Positions 53,597-64,000 of a stretch of DNA of 64,000 nt are shown here, in pieces (the stretch's first letter is position 1; each line of letters opens with the position of its first letter). The stretch spans positions 2,298,201-2,362,200 of the forward strand of contig NC_087379.1 in assembly GCF_963675165.1 (NCBI RefSeq), written 5' to 3'. A model generated the notes under the pieces. It ran no database searches and had not been told where the DNA came from. It worked only from the letters and a program-made list of their open reading frames with translations. The stretch comes from Halichondria panicea (Eukaryota; Porifera; Demospongiae; Suberitida; Halichondriidae). Position numbers and translations under genes: made by a program.

Positions 53597-55055
53597 CAAC
53601 GTGAAAATCTATCGAAACCCCCATTTCAACAGTCTGAATAATCATACATGTATCATCTTTCTATGTGGACTAGTTATGTATACCGTGCGATAATATAATA
53701 GCAAGTTTTATATTGAAGTCTATATCCATTTATATAGATGCAGCCATTCCTTTGTCAGTTTACTAGTGCCTATACTTTTACGTCACGTTTAATTACATTG
53801 AAAGGGGCTGGCCAGGTGACTACGTATACCGCCATGTAACGGCTTATCTTCATCTCTTTCCCCTAGATAGAAAGGGCGTATTTTCCAGTCTATTGAAACT
53901 TAATGTTGGCATCTGGCAATGGCATGCAGTAACTATACATTGTATAAATTCAGCTTATTAATAGAGATTGAAAAATACTTAGCTATCAAGCATTTTGGGG
54001 CCATTAATAATAACAAAGTTGATGTCCTATGATACCCTAAGTCTCGTATTACCAGCCGTTCTCGTTAGTAGCCTATAGGGCTGCATGGTAATATGAGACA
54101 AAATTAGGAATCTCCCTGATTGCATAGAGTATCATGTCTCAGTTTCATATTATTACCATGCAGCCCTATAGGCCCCTCCCAGACTACTAATGAGAACGGC
54201 TGGTAATACTTCATACCAAGGATTCCTTGTTAAAAGTGCTTCTATCTACATATACTATTGCATGCTTTAAGTTTAGAGCTGCCTGATATAAAAATAAACA
54301 TTGCACATTCACAACAAAACACACACCGGCTATAAAACAACACACACATTATTATAAGGCTTCAACCAGCTAAAGTTAGCATTTTCCATGTAGAAGTCCC
54401 TAGTACTTATCAACCGCATAAAAGTATAAACGAAGCCATAATTTACCACATATCGGGTCGAACTCAACGCAAATATAGACTTTAATTCTGTAACAGGATG
54501 ACCACACGTGCTGATCGAACCCACAAGTTTGTGGTTAATGGGCAGGGAATGTACCATCATATAGTCCATCCATAGCTATTGTAACAACCTATAAAGTGTC
54601 AATTGATATAATGCATGATTGACTTGTTGTTTGTTTGAATTGTTGAGTAAAAGTATTTACACAATAAATTATAGCTACAATGTTTTAGTAATAAATATAC
54701 TGTGTACAAATTATAATGCATGGTGTCTATAGATTATATAATTATACATGTCATACATATACATATACATGTACGTACGTACGTAGGAGCGGGTGGTTGA
54801 ATGTATGTGCACAAAAATGGGGTGACATTACATCTTAAATTAACAGTTACTAATTATAGGCACACATGCAGAATGAGCTACATCCACGAGTCCTCTTGTG
54901 ATGGCTCCTCTTTCGCTCTCTTTTTCTCTTTTTTTATCCTTTTGCTGCCGGAAAATATGGTTTTTGGTGAATATTAACCTGCATGTACAAAATAAACTGT
55001 GCATGCATGGGTACTGTTACTACTGTACCAGATCAGTCTATACATATATATGTAT
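53597..55055. other. intergenic; MITE and repeat fragments
   Basis: Contains an inverted-repeat element (54047-54208) and a repeat (54350-54500) matching 200-330 in reverse. The 79-codon minus frame at 54569-54330 lies in that repeat. AT-rich simple sequence elsewhere; no gene seen. Confidence 0.55.
54047..54208. mobile_element. MITE with TIR ATTACCAGCCGTTCTC
   Basis: ATTACCAGCCGTTCTCGTTA at the left pairs with TAATGAGAACGGCTGGTAAT at the right; an internal GCCTATAGGGCTGCATGGTAAT is also inverted. The whole element folds into one long hairpin. Confidence 0.85.
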
Positions 55056-55057
55056 CA

Positions 55058-55572
55058 AAACTAAAAAACATTTGCAATGTGAACGTTGCTAGGATTGCCA
55101 GGAAAAGAAAAGCGCGAAAAAGCGAAGAAACAAGAAATTCGGCGAGTGCATAACTCCAATCCGTTACAACTTCATTCACATGTACTGTTTCAATTTTTTG
55201 TTCGTTTTGTGCTTTTCCTGGCCAATCCTTCAGTAATTTTTATCATAATAATTATAATTACATTGTATAGTGAATTTTTTGCAAGCTATATAATGTTTGT
55301 GATGTTTTCCCTTACAGTGTTGAGCAAACATGCAAGTGTTGGATGTGTGGGTGGATGATTGTGAATTCAGTTATTCGCCATTCATTTTTACCCAACTTGT
55401 ATTTTGATTCTAAAATCATTATCAACAGTAGGCCACTCGGCTGTACATGTTCATGGCGTTGTAACGGATTGGAGTTATGCACTCGCCGAATTTCTTGTTT
55501 CTTCGCTTTTTCGCGCTTTTCTTTTCCTGGCAATCCTAGCAACGTTCACATTGCAAATGTTTTTTAGTTTTG
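55058..55572. mobile_element. 515-bp element with about 105-bp near-perfect TIRs
   Basis: AAAACTAAAAAACATTTGCA at the left is mirrored at the right end. The match continues through GTTGCTAGGATTGCCAGGAA and CGAGTGCATAACTCCAATCC. Paired spurious ORFs on both strands arise from the symmetry. A fragment of the same family is at about 46825. Confidence 0.92.
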
Positions 55573-56099
55573 ATTCCCTTTCTTTTTTCATTACAGTAGT
55601 ACATTAATGATAAGATAAATGTGACGTTGATTAATTTGTCATCGTCCTGTAATCTTGTTGAAGATAATAATTATATAAGTGGTCGTTGGACAGAAGTATA
55701 TTATACTCTTCAATAATGAAAGTGAAATACCTGAAGAGGAACATCAAGAAGCAAGAGAAGTTCAAGAAGAGAAGACAGGACTGGAATAAACATTATTATT
55801 TTATTCAGCATCTATGTGATAAAATGACAGCCATGTTTATACTATACAGTGGCGTAGGAAGCACGGGTGCTCAGGGTGCTGGAGCACCCCCTTATCTCAA
55901 GCTACCTTACCTACTTGCTCCATGAAGTTCAGAGCAGCTAGCTAGAAGTCCAGCTAGTAGCTAGCTATTAGTTACTAAGCTAGCTATACTAGCATAGTTA
56001 CGTACACAGTACAAAGGTCAGCTAGATGAACCACATCGTAGATATCTCTTATAAAGAGCAAGCACATTGCGAATCTGCAACAAGTAAGTCTCCTCTCAT

Positions 56100-57000
56100 T
56101 ATGCCTTGGTGCGCATGCGCAAGCGAGGTACCGTATAGCGGGTATATTTCGAGGGTATAAATTTTCGCAGATGGACCATTACAAAGGATTTCGCGGATTT
56201 TATTTTCGTGGTCTGAGTTCCAGCCTTTTGGCGCATGCGCACATCAACATGTAGCTGTTACCACCACACCGTTAGCCTCGAATCCAGGCCTAGCCTATAA
56301 CGGTGAGGCACCTCTTATTGTCGATAGGTGTGGTCAATAATACTGAACACGCCTACTATTCAATAAAGATATAAATTTTCGTGGGTATAAATTTTCGCGG
56401 TAGAGGCTCAATCCGCGAAAACCGCGAACATTTATACCCTCAAAATATACCCGCTATACGGTATACGGTAGTGTGTTTGTGTGTCTGTGTGTGTGTGTGT
56501 CTGTGTAGACTGCTACAGCTGCTCAAGGATGAATCAAGTGCAAGTAAGAGTTTCTATAGGCTTCTAGTCATGTTTACTTGGATTCTAATTCGTGGATTTG
56601 CAAAATAATGCTTCATTCTCGAGTTATGCCTAGTTTTGCTTACTTGGAATGCCATTGCAGTTTTTTTAGAAGAGCACGTAGCCAAACTTGTTTACCGAGT
56701 GTTGCTACTCTACTTAGTAGTTAGCTCTGCACTAGAACGCTAGCTATTGGTAGCTGCAAGAGTGAGAAGAGAGCTGCAAGGCTCTGCTGATGGCAGCCAT
56801 TAATTTTAGACTTGAACTTTTGGCATCGATCGTTTTAACAACAATCATGGTCGATCATTACCCACTCTCTGAGTTTTTGCATGCAGCAAAATTTAATTGT
56901 TTTGCATAAAAGCTATTAGTAGCAGCTTTATGTTATGTAGCTTTGACATCTCCACCGAGGCATCAGCACCTGCGGTGCTTTCATTTTTGACATTAATGGT
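56100..57000 (+). repeat. dispersed repeat copy with nested TIR element
   Basis: Same family as 16395 and 23495 (GCGCATGCGCAAGCGAGGTA, GCTTCTAGTCATGTTTACTT, GAGGCATCAGCACCTGCGG). It is split by the TACCGTATAGCGGGTATA element at 56129-56463. Confidence 0.75.
56129..56463. mobile_element. 335-bp TIR element (TACCGTATAGCGGGTATA)
   Basis: Starts TACCGTATAGCGGGTATATT and ends AATATACCCGCTATACGGTA inverted. The inside has repeated 'ATAAATTTTCGYGG' and a TAGCCTCGAATCCAGGCC hairpin remnant at 56274. Confidence 0.9.
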
Positions 57001-59094
57001 AGCCATGAACAGCTACTAAAGAGGGTAGCTAGACTATAGATCAAGTGTAATTGGATCCTAAATAGACATGCTGTAGTTAAAACGTTCGTTTTCTTCACTG
57101 CGAAGATTAAAACGTTCCTCCGAAGTACAATGACACATGCAATGCAATTTTTTTTATTGTATATTCATACCCACTTAACAGATTCTATAGATTTAAAGTA
57201 TATAGCATAAAAATTTTGATACTGATAATTTTATACCAAATTTGCTCAGAATTAATCTCCGGGAATGTAGAGTGCCAAAATTTTCCTGGGGCAAGCCCCC
57301 GGACCCCCAGATTTGTAAAGCACCCTTACAAAAACATCTTCCTACTCCTCTGCTATATACTGTAGATGTACTTCCAAGTGCAAAAGCATGGAGGCCTATG
57401 GCTATGGTATATCCAGTCAATGCATATGTCTAGCATAAATAGCATACCTGAAGTGAGAGAGAATGGAGAGCTGAGCTGAAGAAAGGAGGCTTGTGTTATC
57501 GATGTCAAAGCCACGCCCACCTCATAAGTTGCCATATGCGCTGCCAGAGGAGGTTGGACACGATCACGTGCACCACTTTTTTTGCTGAGCTGGCACAAAA
57601 ATTGACAAATGAGTTCTATGTAAACTTTTAGCTGGTGTTGCACGGTCATTAGAGACTGAAGGCAAACTTTATGTGCCTCGCTGGCTTCTTTTGATATAAA
57701 ACTTTCATTAACCAACCCGATCCCCACCGATCCCCTTTATTCTGGCGAGTTATCAGTGCATACAGTGTTTACTAGATTCTTGACAGCCAGTACAATGCAA
57801 GCTTCATACAGCACTGCTAAACTATACTCTACCCTATAGTCTAGCTAATCTTGGTCCAGCCAGACAACAGACACAGCTAGTCCGGTGTTACAAGTCAGTA
57901 AAGCAAGAGTATCCATAACTTTTTTATTACAGTTATTCGGTATCTATGGTAACGTGAGCAGAGACCTTAGGAATGTCACATGATTGATGACGCGTGGCCA
58001 ACCTCCTCTGTGTTGCTGTGGCGGAATTGCGTAGGTAAGAAAAGTAGAGCCTGAGAGGTCATTTGCCTCTTGGAAGCGAACGCAATTCTGAGAAAAACGC
58101 CCATGGTCCGGATTCTAGTCGACTAGAGGCTGTATCTAGAATCTTCTGAAGATGTCTGTACAAGGAGGAAATGCTTTTCAAGAAAGTTACTTACTTACTT
58201 ACTTACTAACTTACTTAGTCAGTCAGACAAAACGCTGTGAAATATGAAAATAGTGCAATTTTTCAAATATCAATAGTAATGCATGAGAATATTCATTGAC
58301 TATAATTTCACACATTTAGACAGATAAAAGGCTAACTAAGCTATCTGTCAACTCAGTTTCTTGCTGTGGCCCTTTCCTGCAGAAATAGAGCAGTCTAAAC
58401 ACGAGTCAAAATTTGCAATTTCCACAATACATGTACCTGGTACAACAATCAAATTTGTGGATTTTGCACAAAATTTGTGATCTATATCACATCTTTCAAA
58501 CAAGATACATATACTCTTGGCTCTATTGAGGTGAGGGCTTATTCAATGTTGTACTACTGTATTAAAGTACGCACGAACTCTTGATTTGTTTTAGTTATAA
58601 ATAGTTGATGAGATATATATGGTGGTAGAACTCGTGCGCATCTTTGTTATGTCAGAACAATTATAGTTGTACTTTTTATTGCAGAAACTCTATGATGATG
58701 GTGGAGTCAGTGGATCCCGTCGGACATTAATTAAACCCCCTCATCGACAGTTCACTGTTTCTATCACCACACACCCTGCATGTTTAACGTTTAAGTTATA
58801 AATTATCTCTTACAAATTTGCCTTCATGATTGTGTTGCGTTGCAGCTACTTGTACGTCAAAAAGTGATTCAGCATTGATACACGCACACATAGCATAGCA
58901 GTTATTTGCAGAGTCCTGAAGGGACAATTATAATAAGGAACTTCTTCTTTATATAGCTCAGGCTAAGTGGCTCATCATTAGCCACTTAGCCTCAGTACAA
59001 CCACTGCACTATCCTGGAAGGGCAGCTAATTCATGAAGAGTATTGAGTCAATTCGCGAACTTTGACCTAGGCTAACCTTCTGGATTTAACGCCA
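57001..59094. other. intergenic, mostly unidentified
   Basis: No secure gene. A GGCAAGCCCCCGGACCCCCA-type repeat lies at about 57240-57320, related to sequence at 3290-3480 and 6460-6620. A (TTAC)n run is at about 58188-58220. A short open segment after an acceptor-like TTGCAG at 58684 has no recognised homology. Confidence 0.5.
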
Positions 59095-59345
59095 CTAGCT
59101 AGCTAGCTGTTTTAACAGATATTTTCTAACTCTTGTAGCTAACAAAAAGCTAGCACTTTAGTGCAAGGCTAACTCGAATAGAAAGTTTGTGCGGAATAGA
59201 TGATGCTATGAAAGATTCTGAAGAGACTGCAACAGCCTTCAATGTGAGTCAAACTAGCCATAAAACTCGAGAAAGATGCTAATCCACGAATCAAAATCCA
59301 AGAGAACATGGCTAGAAGCCGTTGCGATGCTGCTTCTACTTGTAA
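59095..59345 (-). repeat. reversed copy of the dispersed GCTTCTAG repeat
   Basis: The reverse complement of this interval matches 23640-23880 closely. It ends just before the promoter block of receptor C. A short remnant of the same edge (GCTGCTTCTACTTGTA) is also upstream of receptor B. Confidence 0.8.
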
Positions 59346-59488
59346 TTGTGCGCATGCGTTCAGCTCATGCCTTTTAATTGTTGCGTGTCTCGAGATTACA
59401 GCCTGCTTCAAACGTGTGGTGTCATTGTGGCTCTTCTGCCTTCCTGATCATTATCCTGAACTTAGAAATATATCTCCCGAGAGAAGTG

Positions 59489-62400
59489 ATGAACTGTAAG
59501 TCGAGTCAGCAATAGTAAATTAGTCAGCTTGTGTTAATTTTTTCAGCCCTGTAGCTAGCTGTTATAGGTACCAACTGCTTGTATGTATTAATCAATGGCT
59601 GCTCTATATGCTTTGCATCCAGCTGTATTGTTCCAAGTCTTCATTTCCCTACTATTGATTCTCAACCATTTTGCAAGCTGTAGCAGAAAGCTAACAGGTC
59701 AGTTGCCAGTTGATTGAATGTATATGCTGGGTAAAAGACATAATTGAATACCAGTTAATTGTTTTACTCACTCAGCTAATGCATTGAATGAGAGCTGCCT
59801 GGCTGAAGGAGAGCCAACTTTCTGTGATTGCCAAGCACCTCTCCAGAGAGGCTCAATGGAATGGACAGGCAACAGCTCAACTTTTGTTTGCCCTGGGAGC
59901 AACACTGGACAAGCCAATCTCATTGTATTTGCATTGGGAGAAACGTGTTCTGCAAAGGGACAAAATGATGCATCATGTGGACCTTACTTCGCAAATATCA
60001 CCTGCAATGATAATGGCTACTTATCTGTTCTCTCCTTCACTGCCAACAGCAATATGAATGGTGGTACGATTCTATGCCAACAAAACCTAACTGGGGCAGA
60101 ACCTTATCAACAATTCTTCATCAGAGTAGGAGGTAATTATGAAATGTGTAAGCTTATACACACAGTTAATTGACTTTTTATGCAGTTCGACCTTACCCAC
60201 CGGCCAAAGCCAACTTGACTTTTCCGATGATCAGAAATCTTCGATTGGACTGGACTCCTCCGGCAAACCCAGTGATTGGTGGAATACGAGGCTACCTGCT
60301 GTATTTCTCTCCAGATTGTGGCACCTGCTCACACTCAGAATTAGTCAGCAATACGACCTTCACTGCTCTATGTAATGAATGGCAGGCAAATGGACAGACT
60401 TGTGTCTTTGAGGTCAGGACAGTGACAGAGGATTGTGGACTGGAGAGCCCTCTTCTCAGAAAAATCAGCATTTTTGATGGTGACTTCATTGCATTCTGCA
60501 TATGCATATATTTATGTCAAATTGCAGGTACACGTCCTACTAACATCAGAGTCTCCATACTTTGCACAGTGGAAGTGGATCCTCGTACAATTCATGTGGA
60601 ATGGAGTGTAAGCAAGTAGTAGACACATGCACATGCACTGACAATTTATAAAGCATTCCTATTGATATATATAGCCTTTAACATCGTATCGTTATAGTAG
60701 TATAATCAGGAGTAGATACTTATGTTTTGAGCCATTATAGGGCACATCACATGTTCAGTATACTATAACACATGGCTTCTACGCATACACACTACATGCA
60801 GTACATTCCTCCCCAAGTTATCCACCCCACAACGCTCCCAGAAGTCCAAGGTTTCACGCTCATAATATCAGATAACCGAACTGCTCGAAGACTGCTTCTC
60901 CCTGGTGCACAAGTTAGGGAACATTCTTTCAACTCCTCATTTCTCCAAGCTGCCAATTTGACAGGAAATGCTAACCTTATCTGGGTAATAGCAGACACAG
61001 CAGCTGACAGAATTCCTAGTGAATCAATTCTGTTTATGGCGGCAGGTAAAATACAATCATGCATGCATATATGAATACATGTATACTGTCATGCATGCAG
61101 TAATAATAATTATAGTATCCCACTGTTTATCTTGAATGTGCAGATGAGTTGATCACTGGTATTGACTTAAGCCAAGTGTTAACTGAGCAGTGCGTACAAA
61201 TCTCAATAAACAGTTTCTGCAAAAAGAGTGCAGCTTCCTTTCAAGTTCAACTCAGATTCTCCAGGGGCATTTGTGAGGATAATGCTGTAGAAACAACCAC
61301 AAACAATTACACGCTACAGACAAACTACATGACGTGTATTCCTACAGAAAACTATACAAATTGCTTCTCTGTTGTAGTCTTTAATGGTGGAATGGAAATT
61401 GGTGCAAGTGATCAACAGCAGCTAATACTTTCTGAGTGTAACACAAGCTCTATAACTGCCTCTGGAGTCTGGTTTAATTCAACCATGGGTCGAGTGTCTA
61501 TTGGACATTCCGTCCCTCACAACGCACAGCTGGATATTCACTGTAACCCTTATTGCCGCATGCTTGTCGGAGATAACAACACTCTTTGTGTCAACGGAAC
61601 TTTTGAGCCAGCTGGTAATGCTCGGTGTGACTGCTCTCCAGGTAATTTCATATTGTGCATGTGTATACAGTTGATTCTATTTATACCTTCTCTTTTTGTT
61701 ACAGATGAGGATAAGTTGTTACGTATTTACTTCTTTGCCTCCATTCCGATGTATATTTGCCTCTGTGGTATGATCCTATGCTGTTGTGGTGTGCACATAT
61801 ACGGTAGGTGTAACTTGTACTATTTCACTTGTTTCACAGTGCATCGTAATACACATTGCAGACTTCATGCTGAGTATATTTTTATTATTACTATCTACAG
61901 AAGTTTTTGTATGGTTGTTCACTGGTGAATTTACTACCCCGAGATATGCTGAATATGGTAACGAGGAAGCGCCCCCATCTAGTAATCCTACTACTTATCG
62001 TCCTCGTCCCAAACAGAAATTGGCCGGATCCAGTCCTAATATTGATGCTCATCGTAGTCTCAAACAAAGGAATTTGTCAAGATCCAGATCTGTACAATCT
62101 ATACCGCACATGAAACTAACTCCTCCTACTCCTGATGGTCCTCGTCCCGGACAAATAAGGAAGGTGTCTGGATCCAAATCTGTGCATCTTGAAGTACCTG
62201 GTACTAATCGTCTTCGTCCCAAACAAAAAACATTGTCCGGATCCAGCTCTATACAATTAGAAGAATTGTCCGATTCCAGTTCTGTACTACTAGAAGAATT
62301 AGACAATCTTCATCTCAGACAAAGAAATTTGTCCGCTAGATCTGTACTGTTGGAAGAAGTATCTCCTCCTAATACTGATGATTCTCATCCCAAACTAAAG

Positions 62401-63411
62401 ACGTTGTCCGTAGAAGTAGAAGTGTATGATACTGATGATGATCCTCGTCCCAAAGAAGAGAAGCCGCCTGAATCCATACAGCTAATACAAGTAGCTCCTG
62501 CTAATATTGATGATGATCCTCGTCCCAAAGAAGAAAAGTTGTCTGAATCCATACAGCTAGCTCCGGCTAATACTAATGATAATCCTTGTTCCGAAGAAGA
62601 GACTCTGCCGTCTGAATCCATACAGTTAAAAGAAGTAGCTCCTGCTAATATTGATGATGATCCTCGTCCTCGTCCTAAACAAAAGAAATTGTCCAAACCC
62701 CGACCAAACGTTAATACTACTCATCCCAAACAAAAGAAGTTGTCCGTACATAGAAGTGCTGATACTGATGATGATCCTCGTTCCAAAGAAGAGAAGCCAT
62801 CTGAATCCATACTGCTAATACAAGTAGCTCCTGCTAATACTGAAGATGATCCTCGTCCCAAAGAAGAGAAGCTAATACAAGTAGCTCCTGCTAATACTGA
62901 TGATGATCCTCGTCCCGAAGAAGAGACTCTACCGTCGGAATCCCTAAAAAAAGTAGCTCCTGCTATTACTGAAGATGATCCTCGTTCCAAAGAAGAGAAG
63001 CCATCTGAATCCATACAGCTAATACAAGTAGCTCCTGCTAATACTGAAGATGATCCTCGTCCCAAAGAAGAGAAGCCGTCTGAATCCATACTGCTAATAC
63101 AAGTAGCTCCTGCTAATACTGAAGATGATCCTCATCCCAAAGAAGAGAAGCTAATACAAGTAGCTCCTGCTAATACTGATGATGATCCTCGTCCCGAAGA
63201 AGATACTCTACCGTCGGAATCCCTAAAAGAAGTAGCTCCTGCTATTACTGAAGATGATCCTCGTTCCAAAGAAGAGAAGCCATCTGAATCCATACAGCTA
63301 AAAGAAGTAGCTCCTGCTAATACTGATGATGATCCTCGTCCTCGTCCTAAACAAAAGAAGTTGTCCAAACCCCGACCAAAAACTGATCGCCCCAAACAAA
63401 AGAAGTTGTAA
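59489..63411 (+). CDS. receptor C: paralogue with expanded repetitive tail
   Basis: Exons: 59489-59495, 59623-59697, 59776-60132, 60186-60479, 60528-60607, 60802-61045, 61144-61641, 61705-61803, 61901-63411; 1054 residues, all in phase. Signal peptide MN/SVLFQVFISLLLIL, Ig-like exon (28-146), Fn3-like exon (147-244), split Fn3-like unit (to 352), Cys-rich/sushi-like exon (353-518), TM (519-551; RIYFFASIPMYICLCGMIL). The tail has about 500 residues, twice that of A and B. About a dozen 25-residue units of the form DDDPRPKEEKPSESIQL plus 'IQVAPANT' alternate acid and base and end DRPKQKKL. Exons 1-6 and 9 resemble B, whereas exons 7-8 resemble A. An ATG in line with exon 2 sequence at 59595 also gives a signal-like peptide, but the conserved ATGAACT exon is preferred. 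Function unknown. Confidence 0.85.
62400..63340 (+). repeat. coding minisatellite, about 75-bp unit, receptor C tail
   Basis: Units such as GATGATGATCCTCGTCCCAA followed by 'AGAAGAGAAGCC…TCTGAATCCATACAGCTAATACAAGTAGCTCCTGCTAAT' repeat in frame (25 codons), with shortened variants. A and B have only two to four such units (41640-41780; 45640-45820). Confidence 0.9.
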
Positions 63412-63530
63412 GTGCTGATACTGATGATGATCCTCTCCCAAACAAAAGAAGTAGTAACAACTAGTGATTAGTGATAATTATGGAATTTATAATTATGGAA
63501 ATCAAAATACATTTGTGTGCATGCCCAGTT

Positions 63531-63576
63531 CTAGCCTCGATCCCAGGCCGCACTTCCCGCTAGGGAAGAGGCTAGA
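63531..63576. mobile_element. 46-bp TAGCCTCGA hairpin with 6-bp target duplication
   Basis: CCAGTT copies flank it at 63525-63530 and 63577-63582. The paralogous site downstream of receptor B (46002-46007) has a single CCAGTT and no insert. The ends CTAGCCTC/GAGGCTAG are inverted. Confidence 0.92.
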
Positions 63577-63792
63577 CCAGTTCCATCTCCACAGATTAGG
63601 GGGCGTTCAAAGAGGCATACATAAAACTTGTAAGCGGGGCTCAATGTAGCATATCTAATAGCTAGCTAGCCGGCCTGTACTGTACTACTACTGTAGCTAG
63701 TCGAGTGTGCATGTGATGCATATGCTGAACTCTGATGTGGAGTACTATATATATGCGTGTAGTATCTAGATGTGAAGGTATATGAATCGAAC

Positions 63793-64000
63793 ATGAAGAA
63801 ACAGCACTGTACATTGATATCAGTATTGCTCCTGTGTGTGGTGGTCCTCTTAGCTTGGAAGGTCTGGACCACAATCACCCTGGAAATAGAGATCTATACA
63901 CAGGTTGAGGCTCAGATAGCAACAATTGCTAACACTCTATCCAAATGCAAAGCATTCCAAGATCGAAACGATCACTCACAACACAATTCCGGATTGAACG
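63793..64000 (+). CDS. start of a signal-anchored coiled-coil-like protein, truncated by the window
   Basis: 69 codons are open to the window edge. A short basic start (MKKQ) precedes a hydrophobic span (LISVLLLCVVVLLAW, about residues 8-22). A polar helix-prone stretch (LEIEIYTQVEAQIATIANTL) follows, then a Gln/His/Asp segment. This looks like a type II membrane protein with a stalk. It lies about 380 bp downstream of receptor C in the same orientation. Only the first four codons survive downstream of receptor B (46333). No family recognised. Confidence 0.5.
   Translation, partial: MKKQHCTLISVLLLCVVVLLAWKVWTTITLEIEIYTQVEAQIATIANTLSKCKAFQDRNDHSQHNSGLN

Noticed and set aside
54330-54569. 79-codon minus-strand ORF
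   Set aside because: It lies in a dispersed repeat shared with 200-330, with no protein family or splice support.
55086-55542. Paired ORFs with the same N-terminal peptide on opposite strands
   Set aside because: Produced by the inverted repeats of the 515-bp element.
59595-59697. ATG at 59595 as start of receptor C
   Set aside because: It gives a fair signal peptide, but the same position is out of frame in A and B. The ATGAACT micro-exon fits all three.
62049-63395. Minus-strand frames rich in 'SSSVLAGATS' repeats over the receptor tails (also 41612-41794 and 45605-45874)
   Set aside because: Antisense shadows of the coding minisatellite; the plus frame is joined in phase to eight upstream exons.

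Overview
This is animal nuclear DNA. It holds spliced genes with GT-AG introns, many short exons, abundant microsatellites and nested transposon remnants. The AT-rich background, compact introns, very frequent TACATGTA-type palindromes and the nature of the receptor genes suggest a sponge (probably a demosponge) or a similar early-branching metazoan. The species is an inference. There are no prokaryotic features.

Layout. (1) 0.2-11.9 kb, minus strand: a near-complete AP-3 complex delta subunit gene (AP3D1), 27 exons placed. (2) 12.1-18.8 kb, plus strand, head-to-head with AP3D1 across about 250 bp: an acyl-CoA synthetase of the bubblegum family (ACSBG), 14 exons, with a roughly 632-bp pure CA microsatellite just before exon 3. 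(3) 18.8-23.0 kb: repeat-rich intergenic DNA with a block present three times. (4) 23.0-27.0 kb, plus: a SAMHD1-like dNTPase of 12 exons that lacks an N-terminal SAM domain. (5) 27.0-29.9 kb: repeats. (6) 29.9-36.95 kb, plus: a 20-exon DPP4-like type II membrane serine dipeptidase with an intact Ser-Asp-His triad. (7) 37.1-38.05 kb, minus: a two-exon TSSC4 homologue (U5 snRNP assembly factor), convergent with DPP4. (8) 38.3-63.4 kb, plus: three paralogous nine-exon type I membrane receptors, A (38.3-41.9), B (42.3-45.9) and C (59.5-63.4). B and C are separated by about 13.6 kb of LINE fragments, TIR elements and tandem repeats. (9) The last 208 bases start another gene, predicted to be a signal-anchored protein, which runs off the window.

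The housekeeping genes (AP3D1, ACSBG, SAMHD1, DPP4-like, TSSC4) were recognised by protein similarity and then resolved exon by exon. In every case the splice phases close and the reading frame stays open to the stop, except that the AP3D1 3' end is uncertain. The likely undescribed system is the receptor trio. Each gene encodes a signal peptide split by a seven-base first coding exon, a Cys-rich Ig-like module, two Fn3-like modules, a Cys-rich module ending in a sushi-like segment, one transmembrane helix, and a charged Pro/Lys/Asp/Glu cytoplasmic tail made of a coding minisatellite. Copy C is a mosaic: most exons resemble B, but exons 7-8 resemble A. Tail length doubles in C. Those are the marks expected of a fast-evolving recognition-receptor cluster, but the function is inference.

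Comparing the duplicated genes also gives filled and empty sites for small elements. These include a hairpin family beginning TAGCCTCGA that inserts with target duplications of different lengths.
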